A DNA stretch of 64,000 bases from Streptomyces sp. NBC_01803. GTDB taxonomy: Bacteria > Actinomycetota > Actinomycetes > Streptomycetales > Streptomycetaceae. The translations under genes and the position numbers were made by a program. Below, piece after piece: positions 26,841 through 36,223 of the stretch (its first letter is position 1; the number at the start of each line of letters is the position of its first letter). The notes beneath the pieces were generated by a model, which searched no databases, was not told where the DNA came from, and saw only the letters and a list, made by a program, of their open reading frames with translations. Location: positions 1 to 64,000 of the forward strand of contig NZ_CP109073.1 of the NCBI RefSeq assembly GCF_035917415.1. The letters are read 5' to 3'.

Positions 26841-27980
26841 TCATGGTGCCGGGATCAGACGCCAGAGGGACGTGGTCTCGGCCCTTCGCGCTGTGTGGAG
26901 TGGGTCGGCAGCGTCCTTGGAGCGTGGGTGCCCGGGTTTGGTATCGACCTTGTCCGCAACGCGAAGTTGTGCTGCCTGGATAGCGTCGAGCAGCTGCTGA
27001 CGTGTCCGGAGGCCCAGGTGCTCTGCCAGGTCGGACAAGATGAGCCAGCCCTCCCCGCCTGGTCGGAGGTGGGCGGGCAGTCCGGCGAGGAAGCTGTGGA
27101 GCATGGTGCTGTCCGGGTCGTAGACGCCTTGTTCGATGGGGCCGGTCGGACGGGCGGGGAGCCAGGGCGGGTTGCAGACGATGAGGTCGGCGCGGCCTTC
27201 GGGGAACAGGCCGGGGCCCGACACTTGGATACGGTCGGTCAACGTTAGCCGGTGAACGTTCTCCTTGGCGCAGGCCAGGGCACGTGGGCTGATGTCGGTG
27301 GCCACGACGTGCTGGATTCCGCGGTGGGCCAGGACCGCAGCGAGGACGCCCGTTCCCGTGCCGAGGTCGAATGCCGTACTGCTGGCGGGACTGTGCCGGG
27401 TCGCCGGCGGCAGTGGCGTGTGAGCGACCAGGTCAACGTACTCACCTCTGACGGGTGCGAACACGCCGTAGTGGGGGTGGATGCGAGTCCCGAGCGCTGG
27501 CACGTCGATCCCTTTCAGGCGCCACTGATGAGCGCCGATCACTCCCAACAGTTCCCGCAGAGAGACCGCCATGGGCCCCTTTGAGGGGCCATAAGCTTCC
27601 AGACACGCCTGGCGGACGTCGGGCGCCCGGCGCAACGTCAAGGTGTAGTCGTCGTCCAACAGCACCAGGAGCTTTCCGAGGACACGGGCGCGGTGACTGC
27701 TACTGCGTCGGTGCAGGTGGAAGTTCTCGCTCGGGGACGTGCTGGGCCTGGGCGGCTTGCGGCCGATGCGGCGGCCCATCGCCTGCAGGAGGTGCCGGGC
27801 GTTGTGGAAGTCGCCTCGCCAGAGCAGGGCCGTTCCTTCGCACGCCTGGCGGTAGGCGTCGTTGGCCTTCATCCGGTCGTCGGCGACGACGGTTCGCTGG
27901 GGAAGAGGGGCGGCGTTCTCGGAATGCCAGCGGGCGGACTGGTGGGTGAGGTTTTCGGTCCAGTGGATGGTGGACACCAC
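26841..27980 (-). CDS. SAM-dependent methyltransferase, NPPW motif
   Basis: About 379 residues from GTG 27980, placed seven bases after GAGGAG (an upstream frame opening at 28046 has a Cys-rich start that looks spurious). The C-terminal half is a class I methyltransferase: FDLGTGTGVLAAVLAHRGIQ (motif I), DISPRALACAKENVHRLTLT and LIVCNPPWLPA. NPPW marks methylation of an amide or amino nitrogen, as in PrmB/PrmC or RlmG-type enzymes. The N-terminal domain is a less conserved helical region. The substrate is not predictable. Confidence 0.75.
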   Translation of the reverse strand: MVSTIHWTENLTHQSARWHSENAAPLPQRTVVADDRMKANDAYRQACEGTALLWRGDFHNARHLLQAMGRRIGRKPPRPSTSPSENFHLHRRSSSHRARVLGKLLVLLDDDYTLTLRRAPDVRQACLEAYGPSKGPMAVSLRELLGVIGAHQWRLKGIDVPALGTRIHPHYGVFAPVRGEYVDLVAHTPLPPATRHSPASSTAFDLGTGTGVLAAVLAHRGIQHVVATDISPRALACAKENVHRLTLTDRIQVSGPGLFPEGRADLIVCNPPWLPARPTGPIEQGVYDPDSTMLHSFLAGLPAHLRPGGEGWLILSDLAEHLGLRTRQQLLDAIQAAQLRVADKVDTKPGHPRSKDAADPLHTARRAETTSLWRLIPAP

Positions 27981-28091
27981 GTACTCCTCGTGGTCGAACG
28001 TGCAGGGGCACGAAGAGCACTTCGACGAGGAGCAGGCTGAACACACGCCTGTCTATGGGACGGGCGTGTGCGTTGAGGCAGGTGGCCGTTA

Positions 28092-28119
28092 CCGCTCTCG
28101 CGTCGAAGCGCGAGAGCGG
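28092..28119. repeat. 11-bp-stem hairpin
   Basis: CCGCTCTCGCG and its exact complement around a six-base loop (TCGAAG). It lies upstream of the methyltransferase start and downstream of the IS5 fragment on the same strand. It may end transcription from the transposase side; there is no T-run. Confidence 0.45.
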
Positions 28120-28224
28120 ACGTCCCAGACAACCATGCCGAGCATCAGGGTCAGCCCTTTCGGAGGAGTGGCAGAAGGCTCGCACAGGTGCTGTTCGGCT
28201 GCCAAAAGCACCAGTCAGGCCAGG

Positions 28225-28930
28225 TCAACGGTCTGGCTTCTTCGTCCACTGGCTGGTTCGCGGGTTCTTGCGGGTGAGGCGCCTGGTCATCGTGGCGATG
28301 AGTGCCCAGTTCAGGTGTGCTTCGGAGTGCTGCGGGAGGCGTTCGTAGTCGCGTGCGTTGCGGCGGGCGTTCATGCACCAGCCGATCGTGCGCTCGACTT
28401 TCCAGCGGCGGGGCAGGACGACGAAGCCCTTGGTGCCCTTGGGCCGGGAGACGATGCGCAGGGTGAGCCAGAGTCGGTCGCGGGCCCAGTCCACGAGGTC
28501 GCCGGCGTAGCCGCGGTCGGCCCAGACCTGGGTGATCTGTGGCTGGGTGAGGCGCAGGCGCCAGAAGACGTCGCGGGCGGCGTCGCGGTCTTGGATGTCG
28601 GCAGGCGTCACCGTGATCATCACGGGCAGGCCGAGCGTGTCCACGGTGATATGTCGCTTGCGGCCGTTGATTTTCTTGGCGGCGTCGTAGCCGCGGCTGT
28701 CCTTGCCGACGGTGGAGGCGCCCTTGACCGACTGGGAGTCGACGATCAGTGTCACCGGGTGGGGGCAGCGGCCCTTGCTGGTACGGATCCTCCGGCGGAG
28801 CTGGTCACGAATGTAGGTGACGACCCCGGCCCGGTTCCACCTCCAGAAAAACCCGTAAACCGTCTCCCACGGGGGGAAATCCGCAGGCAGGGCCCGCCAC
28901 TTCGCGCCGTTGTCGACGATGTAGCGGGGC
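28225..28930 (-). pseudogene. IS5-family transposase truncated by IS21
   Basis: Open frame encoding the DDE part of an IS5-type transposase: RWRALPADFPPWETVYGFFW equivalent, VDSQSVKGASTVGKDSRGYD, TQVWADRGYAGDL, RRWKVERTIGWCM. About the first 45 residues are missing because the IS21 end lies at 28931. The protein differs clearly from the intact IS5-type transposase at 10252. Confidence 0.75.
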
Positions 28931-28997
28931 TGTGGAAGTTCTCGGTTTTCCCCGGGGCTGGGTTCACGTAATTCCCCAGCCCCGGGCCTGAGGGCGT

Positions 28998-29771
28998 CTA
29001 CTTGACCGTCGGCTTGGCGGGCTTGTCGGTGGGATTCTTGGGGCGCTTGTTGGGTCGGTAGCTGGGACCGTTCATGATGACCTGGTGGCTGGTGTTGATC
29101 AGCCGGTCGAGCAACGACTCGGCGACGACCGGGTTGGGGAAGAGGGGATACCAGTCGCTGGGCGCCCGGTTGCTGGTGATGATCAGGGACCGTCCCTGCC
29201 GCTCGGAGACGAGTTCGTAGAGGTCGTCGGCGTGGGCCGCGGAGAGCTGGCGCATGGCGAAGTCGTCGAGGATGAGCACGTCGGGCCGTACCAGTTCACG
29301 GATCCGTTTCTCCCAGGTGCGGTCCGCGTGGCCGCCGGCGAGTTCAGCGAGGACGCGGCTTGTCTTGGCGAAGCGGACGTGGGCGCCCTGGCGGACGGCG
29401 AGGTGTCCGAGGGCTTGGGCGATGTGGGTCTTGCCGACCCCGACCGGGCCGAACAGGATGACGGACTCGCCGGCGTGCAGCCAGCGCAGGGCTCCCAGGT
29501 CGCGGATCTGGGCGGCGGGCAGCTTGGAGGAGGCGGTGAAGTCGAACTCCTCCAGGGTGACCTGCTGCTCGAACTTCGCGCGGTGGAGCCTGCGTTGGAA
29601 GGCGACGGTCTCGCGGCGCGTGATCTCGTCCTGGCAGAGGATCTGGAGGAAGTCCAGGTGCCCGAGTTCGCCGCCGTGTGCCTGGGCGAGGCGGGCGTCG
29701 AGGGTCTCCAGCATGCCCGACAGCCGCAGCGACTTCAGGGACTCACGCAGGGCGGTGTCCATCACGCTCAT
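28998..29771 (-). CDS. istB: IS21 helper ATPase IstB
   Basis: 257 residues. AAA+ ATPase with Walker A FGPVGVGKTHIAQAL, Walker B VLILDDFAMRQLS and the conserved IITSNRAPSDWYPLF. The N-terminal helical domain begins LRESLKSLRLSGMLETLDAR. IstB assembles on target DNA and activates the transposase. It overlaps the istA stop by 4 bases (ATGA). Confidence 0.9.
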   Translation of the reverse strand: MSVMDTALRESLKSLRLSGMLETLDARLAQAHGGELGHLDFLQILCQDEITRRETVAFQRRLHRAKFEQQVTLEEFDFTASSKLPAAQIRDLGALRWLHAGESVILFGPVGVGKTHIAQALGHLAVRQGAHVRFAKTSRVLAELAGGHADRTWEKRIRELVRPDVLILDDFAMRQLSAAHADDLYELVSERQGRSLIITSNRAPSDWYPLFPNPVVAESLLDRLINTSHQVIMNGPSYRPNKRPKNPTDKPAKPTVK

Positions 29772-31366
29772 CGGGTTCCCACCTCGGTTTCGCCGTGGAC
29801 CTGGTCGTCGGGGTGCTCGTCCGTGATGCCGGGTGGTGCGGCGGAGGCGAACAGTCCCTGCGGGCCATGGAGGAAGGCCGCGGCGCCCGCGTCCCCGCTG
29901 GTTTCGGGCTCGGGATCGCTCTCGGTGCCGGCGACCAGGATGCCCTTGATCGTGCGGTAAGACGGATCGCCGACCGCGATCGCCCTCGCGCAGGCGGCCT
30001 CCAGCCGCGTCTCGCCGTACTTCTTCCTCAGCCCGAGAACCCCCTGGGCGGCACGGAGCCGGTAGAGCGCGTTGACCTCCAGCAACTGGTCGACGACCTC
30101 GCGGCAGGCATCACCGATCTCGGATGCCTGGGTGCGGCACCAGACCGGCGTCTTCATCTGGAAGGCGATCTTCTCCGGCGGGTAGTCACTCTTGTCTGTG
30201 CGTTTTCCCTGCTCAAGGGCGGCATGGGTCTTGACCAGGCCGCCGTCGAGGAAGACCTGCACCATCGTGGCGGTGGAGCGGACGTCGACCCGGCGGCCGA
30301 TCAGTTTCCAGGGCACCGAGTAGAGGGTGCGGCCGACCTTGACGTGGATGTCCGGGCCGACCGTGGCTGTCGACCAGCGGGCTAGCACGAACGGGGTGGG
30401 CGGCAGCGGCAGCAGGGCGGTGGCCTCGACGGCGCCGAACACCGCCATAGGGGCGGCCCCGCCCAGCGGCCGGCACTTCCGCTGCCCGGCGACCTGCTGG
30501 CCCCAGATGATGGCCTCGGTCTGCATGTGTTCGACGGAGGTGAACTCCCGCCCGCGCCAGAACGAGTCCCGGACGTAGGGCATCGGCCGCTCGACCCGCG
30601 GCTTGTCCTTCGGCCGGCCCGCGCGGGCCGGATCCACCAGTGCCCCGTAATGGGTGGCGAGTTCGGCATACGCCTTGTTGATCTTCGGGTCGTAGAGGTC
30701 GGGCTTGTCGACGCCGGTCTTCAGGTTGTCGGGCACCAGGCGGCGCGGGACGCCGTCGAAGTAGCGGAAGGCTGCGACATGCGCTTCGGTCCACGCGTGC
30801 TGATCCAGGTGGAGCACCGGGCGGACGAACATGTGCCGCGAGCAGGGCAGCACCATCACGAAGGCCCAGACCCGGTGGCGTCTGCCCGTGCGAGGGTCGC
30901 TCCACTGCCCCAGGAAGCCGTAGTCGATCTGGGCCTCCTCACCAGGCTCGACCTCGTCGCGCAGGACGGTGACCCGCGAGGCGTTCATCTCGTCGGGCAG
31001 CGTGGCGTGCACCCAGCGGCGGAATGAGGAGATCGACACCTTCAGTTTGTGCTCGTCACGCAGGCGCTGGTGGATCGTGGAGACCGTCACCGTCCCCAGC
31101 AACTCCTTGATGTAGTCACGGTGTGCATCGATCTCCGGCCAGGTGACCTGCCGCAGCCTTCTGTCAGCGAGACCGGGAAACCAGCCCTCGATCAGCCCGG
31201 CCCAGTCGGCCTCGCTCATCGGCGGCCCACCCGGGATGATCCCGGACGCCTCCGCCGGCGCCAGGTACTTCCTGACGGTCTTGCGATCCACCCCCAGCGA
31301 CGCGGCCACCGCGCTCTTCGAGCGGCCCGCGTACCAGTGGACGTAGATCTCGGTGATGTCGACCAC
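29768..31366 (-). CDS. istA: IS21 transposase IstA
   Basis: About 532 residues from GTG 31366, preceded by AAGGAGA nine bases before it; ATG 31387 would contain that site in its coding region. It has a helix-turn-helix (GRSKSAVAASLGVDRKTVRK) and an RNase H-like DDE domain with D in EEAQIDYGFLGQW, D in RLVPDNLKTGVDK and E in KPRVERPMPYVRDSFW. The C-terminal Mu-like beta-barrel includes GRTLYSVPWKLIGRRVDVR. It appears intact, so the element may still be active. Confidence 0.88.
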   Translation of the reverse strand: MVDITEIYVHWYAGRSKSAVAASLGVDRKTVRKYLAPAEASGIIPGGPPMSEADWAGLIEGWFPGLADRRLRQVTWPEIDAHRDYIKELLGTVTVSTIHQRLRDEHKLKVSISSFRRWVHATLPDEMNASRVTVLRDEVEPGEEAQIDYGFLGQWSDPRTGRRHRVWAFVMVLPCSRHMFVRPVLHLDQHAWTEAHVAAFRYFDGVPRRLVPDNLKTGVDKPDLYDPKINKAYAELATHYGALVDPARAGRPKDKPRVERPMPYVRDSFWRGREFTSVEHMQTEAIIWGQQVAGQRKCRPLGGAAPMAVFGAVEATALLPLPPTPFVLARWSTATVGPDIHVKVGRTLYSVPWKLIGRRVDVRSTATMVQVFLDGGLVKTHAALEQGKRTDKSDYPPEKIAFQMKTPVWCRTQASEIGDACREVVDQLLEVNALYRLRAAQGVLGLRKKYGETRLEAACARAIAVGDPSYRTIKGILVAGTESDPEPETSGDAGAAAFLHGPQGLFASAAPPGITDEHPDDQVHGETEVGTR

Positions 31367-31562
31367 GACGAACGTTCTCCTTGCCATCCGGGCTGCCCAT
31401 CGGCCTACCGACCCAAAGGTCGAGGTCCCTCCGCCACCTCCGCGATGACCAGGTCCCTCGTTCCCGAACACCGCCGTACCCATGGACAATTAGGAGAATT
31501 CAGCATGGAGAATTACGTGACGCTCAAACCACCCCAAGTGGGGAAAAACTTGAACGCCCACA

Positions 31563-31751
31563 CTCACCCCGCTGCATCGCTATAACCCGTTCACAGGTCT
31601 GCTGTCGTCTCCGCCACCGCCGTGACCTGCACCGACCCGAACAGAACACCGCCTCTGCCGCCATCGTCTGCGACAGCGGATCACCACACTCTCGGCAGTA
31701 CCGCCGAGCCGTCCCGCCAGCCCCCACACGCCAGATCATCCAGCCGAACAC
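31563..31751 (-). pseudogene. Zinc-finger protein truncated by IS21
   Basis: Starts ATG 31751 and encodes RRYCRECGDPLSQ...AVFCSGRCRSRRWRRRQQ, matching the first motif of the small protein at 8413. The second finger is missing; after about 60 codons the frame runs into the IS21 end. The junction motif lies just upstream, as it does for the 8413 gene. Confidence 0.6.
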
Positions 31752-31764
31752 ATCTCACGGCCAG

Positions 31765-31785
31765 GGATCAAAAACACCTACTGAG
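31765..31785 (-). repeat. Junction motif copy 4
   Basis: Reverse strand CTCAGTAGGTGTTTTTGATC plus C; one change (TCAG for TGAG) from copy 3. It cuts off the DppA-like fragment on one side and precedes the zinc-finger fragment on the other. Confidence 0.6.
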
Positions 31786-31963
31786 CGTCGGCGACCCACA
31801 CCGCAGCCGTGGGCTCGGAGTCCAGGACACCTGCGATCACGGCGTTCGCCTCGGCCGTCATCAACGCGCGGCCTCGCTCGTAGTCATAGCGATCCGGATT
31901 CGTCTCGGCGGGATGCGCGATCCCCGAGATGCCCTCCATGTCAACAGAGATCAGCACTTTCAT
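31778..31963 (-). pseudogene. DppA-type D-aminopeptidase N-terminal fragment
   Basis: 61 codons, MKVLISVDMEGISGIAHPAE ... YERGRALMTAEANAVIAGVL ... VWVADAQ-stop. This is the start of an M55-family D-aminopeptidase, including the DxE metal ligands (D8, E10). The family continues DAHG where this frame ends in the junction motif. The remaining 200 or so residues are absent. Confidence 0.75.
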
Positions 31964-32129
31964 AAGGCAGGGAGCCTATGCGCTGTGCGCGCCGGCCGAC
32001 AGTGCACAACAGGACTCCTGACCTGCTCGGCCAGACCATCCCGCACTGACGCCGTTTCTCGTGAACATCTACAGGCCGCAAGATCACCAACTGCTGTTCA
32101 AACCAGCAAACAAACGCTGCTGCTGAAAG

Positions 32130-32457
32130 TGAACGAAGCCAGTCTCCCTTCCTTCCGACAACGCGTGCCGTCCAGCCGTCCCTGATCAGCAGGTCCCGCA
32201 GCGCGAACTCGAAGGCCTTGTCCCCCATGGCATCGAGATCCGCGAGCCGTATCCGCAGCCGGGAGAGCATCTCCGCGCGCACCCGCTGCGCCCGGGCCGC
32301 ACGCCGCGCCCGCCACACCCCGTACACCGGGGTCGCGGAGGCCGCGGTGACCAGCACCGGCCATCCGCGCACCAGGGAGCGGGCGGCGGGCCTCTGTCAG
32401 TTGGACCGCCGCCACCAGGACCGCCGCGGCCACCACACCGGCTGCCAGTCCCCTCAC
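32130..32457 (-). pseudogene. Mrr-like restriction nuclease, frameshifted and truncated
   Basis: Begins GTG 32457 with a membrane segment (GLAAGVVAAAVLVAAVQLTE). A frameshift near 32385, in a C-rich run, leads to RGWPVLVTAASATPVYGVWR and LDAMGDKAFEFALRDLLIRD, then GWTARVVGRKGDW. The last part is the start of an Mrr_cat domain as in actinomycete membrane-anchored restriction-like proteins. The nuclease motifs that should follow are missing. Confidence 0.6.
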
Positions 32458-32499
32458 CGCTACCGCGGGGCCTGCGCAGGCGCAGGCGAGGTGTCGCCC

Positions 32500-32718
32500 T
32501 CAGCGGTCCGCTGGCTCGGAGACCGACGTCTCCGACGACGCCGGCTTCTCCTCCTCGGAGCCGCCGAACCCGAAGACCTGCCCCCACAGCCACGCCCCCG
32601 CGACCAGGGCGGCGATCGTCCAGCCGCTGAGCCTCCTGCCGCCGCCTACGGTCGGCTTCCGCCGGATGTGCGACCTGACGCGAACGAACCCCTCCGGCAC
32701 CTGCTTTCCCTGCGGCAT
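32500..32718 (-). CDS. Small single-pass membrane protein
   Basis: 72 residues, ATG 32718 after AAGGGGA. A basic N-terminus (FVRVRSHIRRKPTVGGGRRL) leads to one transmembrane helix (TIAALVAGAWLWGQVFGFG) and an acidic tail. It lies 42 bases before the broken Mrr-like gene on the same strand and was probably co-transcribed with it. The much longer frame open upstream is not protein-like. Function unknown. Confidence 0.55.
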   Translation of the reverse strand: MPQGKQVPEGFVRVRSHIRRKPTVGGGRRLSGWTIAALVAGAWLWGQVFGFGGSEEEKPASSETSVSEPADR

Positions 32719-33429
32719 ATTGTTCCCCTTCCCTTCGGCAGCAGGGCCGCCGGCCGCGGCTCTGCCCTGGGGTATCGGTGTAGCAACCGGCACCGACACA
32801 TCCCGGCCAGCAGAAGAACAACAGCGGTCCCCGGAACTGGATCGGGCCGCACGCGACGTGACAGTCACGGCTTGTTCGAATAGCCCTCCGGGCGCACTTT
32901 GAGTGGCGGGGATGCCTGCGAAGTCACAGCGATCTCCAGCTGCGTCAAGGGTTGCGCTGCAATCGACCGGACTTTTCCCGGTAGGCGATGAGAACGAGAC
33001 TTCATCAGGTGGCTGGATATCAGCTGTTCGAACATGCGGCGAATGCCGGGAATGTTCGCGGGGAAGCTGCGGATTCTGCCGCCCGGGCCTGACCTGCCAG
33101 GGGCACTGGTCGACGAACAGCAGGCCCGGCACGCGCACGGCCCCGTTCCCCGGGCCGGCACCACCGGCGCGGCGCTGCTGCCACGCTCGCCCGCGGCGTC
33201 GACCGGTCATCCCCCTGACGCCGCCTCCAGGGCCGCACCGCCGGTACGGGGACCGGCGGCAGTGCCTCTTCCCCCGGGCTGCTACAAACGCGGGCAAGCG
33301 GCGGTTGGTTCGGCCCTGGGGCGCCGGCCGGTCAGGACACAACGGCCCGGGCCGGCTGCAGCAGCCGTCGCGGTCGGCCTGAAGAACGGCGTTGTCGGGC
33401 ATGTGTCACCCGGCATGCCTGGCGCTACG
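32719..33429. other. Gap without a recognised gene
   Basis: Several open frames exist on both strands, but none has recognisable domains or a convincing start. Probably decayed DNA between the small membrane protein and the DUF6545 remnant. Confidence 0.4.
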
Positions 33430-34142
33430 CGCGCGAGGTGCAGAGCATCCCGTGGCTCGAACGCGGGCTGCGGACCACAGCAGTTGGCTCCGCTGTGTTT
33501 TTCGGATATTGCCTGCTGCGCGGGGGCTACCTCCTTGGGGTCGCCGCGGGCTCAGAATTCTCCTGGCTCGTGTATGTATCCCAGCTATGCGCTGCCTTCG
33601 GGAACATCATCTTTGTTGCCGGCCTCACCATGCCGAGCTGGGGACGCCACGCGAGCCGTGTGCGCGGCTGGCTGTGCGCCTATCGTGACCATCGCCGCCT
33701 GTACCCGCTATGGCAAGCTCTCTATCGCTCTTCCCCCGAGATAGCTCTTCATCCGCCCTCCTCCCAATCGAGGTGGAAAGAGCTCTCTCCGCATGACATT
33801 CACTATCGTCTGTACCGGCGCACTATGAAATCCAAGACGGCTGCCGAGCTCTCCGGCCCCACTTGGGCCCGGAATTCACAGACATCGCCATGTCACTTGG
33901 CCGATCGGCAGGGTATAGCGGGAAAGAACTCGCTGCTACGGCCGAAGCGATCCGGATCAATCATGGATTACGCGCCAAGGAATGCGGGCACAATTATCCA
34001 CGGGTAGCGGTTGATTGAGAATAATTTCGGTCGAAATCCGACCGAGGAAATGGCCAGGCTCGGCGCCATCAGCCAAGCTCTCGGCTCTCCTACGGTCAAA
34101 CGATCTGGCTCGCTGGTACATGCTGCACATGAGGGAATAGCC
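33430..34142 (+). pseudogene. DUF6545 (MAB_1171c-like) membrane protein remnant
   Basis: Starts inside the protein: SIPWLERGLRTTAVGSAVFF, two or three membrane segments, then the typical RRLYPLWQALYRSSPEIALH and DIHYRLYRRTM. A frameshift near 33830 moves the tail to another frame (GPEFTDIAMSLGRSAGYSGK, ELAATAEAIRINHGLRAKEC) and a further stop lies near 34017. The N-terminal half is absent. 33.7-34.5 kb is clearly lower in GC than the rest. Confidence 0.6.
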
Positions 34143-34607
34143 ATGAACGATAAGCAGGTTTCCCCCCCTACGAGGCTCCGCGCGTCGGCCGGCGCTGTTT
34201 TTTTCAACCATCAGGGGGACATACTCTTGGTAAACCCGACCTACAAGCCATACTGGAACCTACCTGGAGGCCAGGTCGACTGCGGAGAAAGCCCTCGCAA
34301 TGCCTGCTCCCGCGAAGTCCGCGAAGAACTGGGAATTGAACCGGAAATCGGTCTTCTGCTCACCGTTTCCTGGACCGGCCGCGCCGGCCAGGAAGACAGG
34401 ATCTACTTCGTCTTCGAGGGAGGGGAGTTGAGCCCCGCAGAGCAGGCTGCGATCACTCTTCAGGAGAGCGAGCTCAGTGAATTCGCTTTTTATCCGCCGC
34501 AGGAGATTGACGCTTCAGTTGTTCCCCCGCACCTTGCAGACATCCTCAGGGTTACGCTTCGAGCGCGATCCGAGAAAAAGACTTCCTATATTGAGATCGG
34601 GAACTGA
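34143..34607 (+). CDS. NUDIX hydrolase
   Basis: 154 residues from ATG 34143 (the frame is open to 34011, over remnants of the previous gene). The complete Nudix box is present: G43-x5-E49-x7-R57-E-V-x-E-E-L-G-I65, giving hydrolysis of a nucleoside diphosphate linked to another group. The C-terminus ends EKKTSYIEIGN. GC is lower than in neighbouring genes. It commonly accompanies DUF6545 genes in Streptomyces; the substrate cannot be read from sequence. Confidence 0.85.
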   Translation: MNDKQVSPPTRLRASAGAVFFNHQGDILLVNPTYKPYWNLPGGQVDCGESPRNACSREVREELGIEPEIGLLLTVSWTGRAGQEDRIYFVFEGGELSPAEQAAITLQESELSEFAFYPPQEIDASVVPPHLADILRVTLRARSEKKTSYIEIGN

Positions 34608-34946
34608 CAAAGGCGCACCGAGGGTGCATTCTGCGGGCGGAGGGTTTCCACTGATCTGGTTCCCGGCCACGGCCGGCACGATCCGGGCGCAGCGGGAGCC
34701 GCGCCATCGCCACGACGAGCAGCTCGCCGATTCGGTACATCCGGCCAGATCGGCGCTCGCTCAAGTCAGTCGGCGTGTCGGCTGCGGAGCCCTCGCCGTC
34801 CGGCCGTCTCCCGCCGCCATCCCGGCTGCTGCTCCGTCAGACCGGCCTGCAGACGCGGCGGGCTACCACCCGCTGATGCGGGGCACAGGACGGAGCAGCG
34901 GCGGCGTTCAGGTGGACCGGTACTGTCTGGCGCGGCCGGGTGAGCT
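34608..34946. other. Gap without a recognised gene
   Basis: A small hairpin GCACC-GAGG-GTGC lies just after the NUDIX stop (34614-34627) and could terminate transcription. Nothing else is recognised. Confidence 0.4.
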
Positions 34947-35252
34947 TCAGTCTTGGGTAGGCAGGGTCATCTGTAACCAGGCCAGTGCACGGTGCTCAGC
35001 CGTGCAGAGGATGCGGGCCGCGGCGTTGCCGGCTCCGGGCATGAGTTCGCCGGCGGCAGGGCCGATGGCCGCGCCTTGGCCGGTGGCCTGGGCGAGTTCT
35101 GCCCAGGAGAAGTCGTCTGTGGTGAGGGCGTAGGCTCCGCCTTCGACGAGGGCGCCGACGCCGACGCTGATGTACCAGGGACATCGGCCGGAGGGGTCGG
35201 TGAGAGTGGCGGGTTCGTTCCCGGCGTAGGCGTAGGCGTAGGTGCTGACGGC
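34947..35252 (-). pseudogene. RHS-repeat protein C-terminal fragment
   Basis: Encodes AYAYAGNEPATLTDPSGRCP, the boundary motif of RHS-repeat core domains, followed by about 80 residues of variable C-terminal region (GVGALVEGGAYALTTDDFSW). The long repeat region upstream is absent and there is no start. In intact polymorphic toxins the part after the DPxG motif is the toxin; this short tail is not a recognised one. Confidence 0.6.
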
Positions 35253-35497
35253 GGCGTCGGCGGGGCGGCCGGGTTCTGGGTCGGGCCGGGTCCTTCGACG
35301 CGTAACCGCCGCTGGGCCCAGTAGCCCGGCACTGCCGTCACCGCCGCGCTGCTGACCGCCCACTACGTCCGACAGCGGAGTCAAGACGTCCGTGGTCGGC
35401 CTGTTCCCAGGAGTGAGCGGGGGCAGCCCGGACGGTAGTGCTGCGAGCTGCCATGCTCCCGGATACGGCACGGCTGTCCGCCGTTGGGACGGCCATG

Positions 35498-36136
35498 TCA
35501 GAGGGGCTCGGCTGCTGGCCGGGACTGCCCGTAGAGCAGGTCGGGGGTGCGTGGTTGGAGGGTGAGGGTCGCGGCGATGTGGTCGACCGCTTGCTGCAGG
35601 CCGGGGGTGGCTGTGGCGGCGTTCCAGGAGGCGTGGAGGGCGAGCAGGGGCGCGACGCCGTTCTCGGGGAGCAGGTAGTAGGTGAGGAAGGCGGCGTGTG
35701 CCGTCAGCCTGGGGTTGTAGTGGACAATGAGTTCGTAATAGACCCGGCAGGCGGGGCCGGCGGGGAGCTGGACCGTGGTGATGTCCCGGCCGGGCCTGCT
35801 GGCGTCCTTGGTGGACTCGCTGACGGAGGCGATGACCGCGTCCATGGTGGGACCGCCATGCGGTGCCCGGTGCCATTCGCTGTAGACGGTGGGCACGTCC
35901 AGGCGGCCCTTGGGCCGCTGGTGCGGTACGTGGACGGCGTAGGGGCCGATCCGGCGGGGCTGGGCGGATTCCCAGAGTTCGAGGAGTTCGGGCAGCAGGT
36001 CTTTGGCGTAACGCTTCGCGCGGCGGCCGCCGCGGTCGGCGACGCTCTGGGCGGTCTGGCGGGGTCCGTGGGGGTCGTGAACGTCCAGCGGTAGCCATTC
36101 GTCGGTGGGGCAGGTGAACACCGGGACGTTCGGCAT
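35498..36136 (-). CDS. LPxGPAxR-family protein (WXG-locus paralogue)
   Basis: 212 residues, ATG 36136 after GAGGAAGAAG. Matches the proteins at 24720 and 25489 over its length: TCPTDEWLPLDVHDPHGPRQ, SVADRGGRRAKRYAKDLLPE, YAVHVPHQRP, LPAGPACRVYYELIV, DHIAATLTLQPRTP. It lacks the extra C-terminal domain of the 25489 protein. Far from the WXG genes here, possibly moved by IS recombination. Function unknown. Confidence 0.6.
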   Translation of the reverse strand: MPNVPVFTCPTDEWLPLDVHDPHGPRQTAQSVADRGGRRAKRYAKDLLPELLELWESAQPRRIGPYAVHVPHQRPKGRLDVPTVYSEWHRAPHGGPTMDAVIASVSESTKDASRPGRDITTVQLPAGPACRVYYELIVHYNPRLTAHAAFLTYYLLPENGVAPLLALHASWNAATATPGLQQAVDHIAATLTLQPRTPDLLYGQSRPAAEPL

Positions 36137-36223
36137 CGCTTCGGGTCTTCTTCCTCGTGCGGTTGCGGGGCTGGTGGCTCGTACCGTGGCTGCCTGGGGC
36201 CGGGGGTGCCTCTATGTTTTTCG

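Larger units (their letters stand above)
28931..31562 (-). mobile_element. IS21-family insertion sequence
   Basis: 2632 bp bounded by TGTGGAAGTTC at 28931 and, on the reverse strand, TGTGGGCGTTC ending at 31562. The outer 23 bases match at 18 positions and both end in TTTTCCCC. It contains overlapping istA and istB. The genes broken at the two ends differ (IS5 transposase at left, zinc-finger gene at right) and no target duplication is seen. The locus was therefore rearranged after insertion. Confidence 0.8.
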
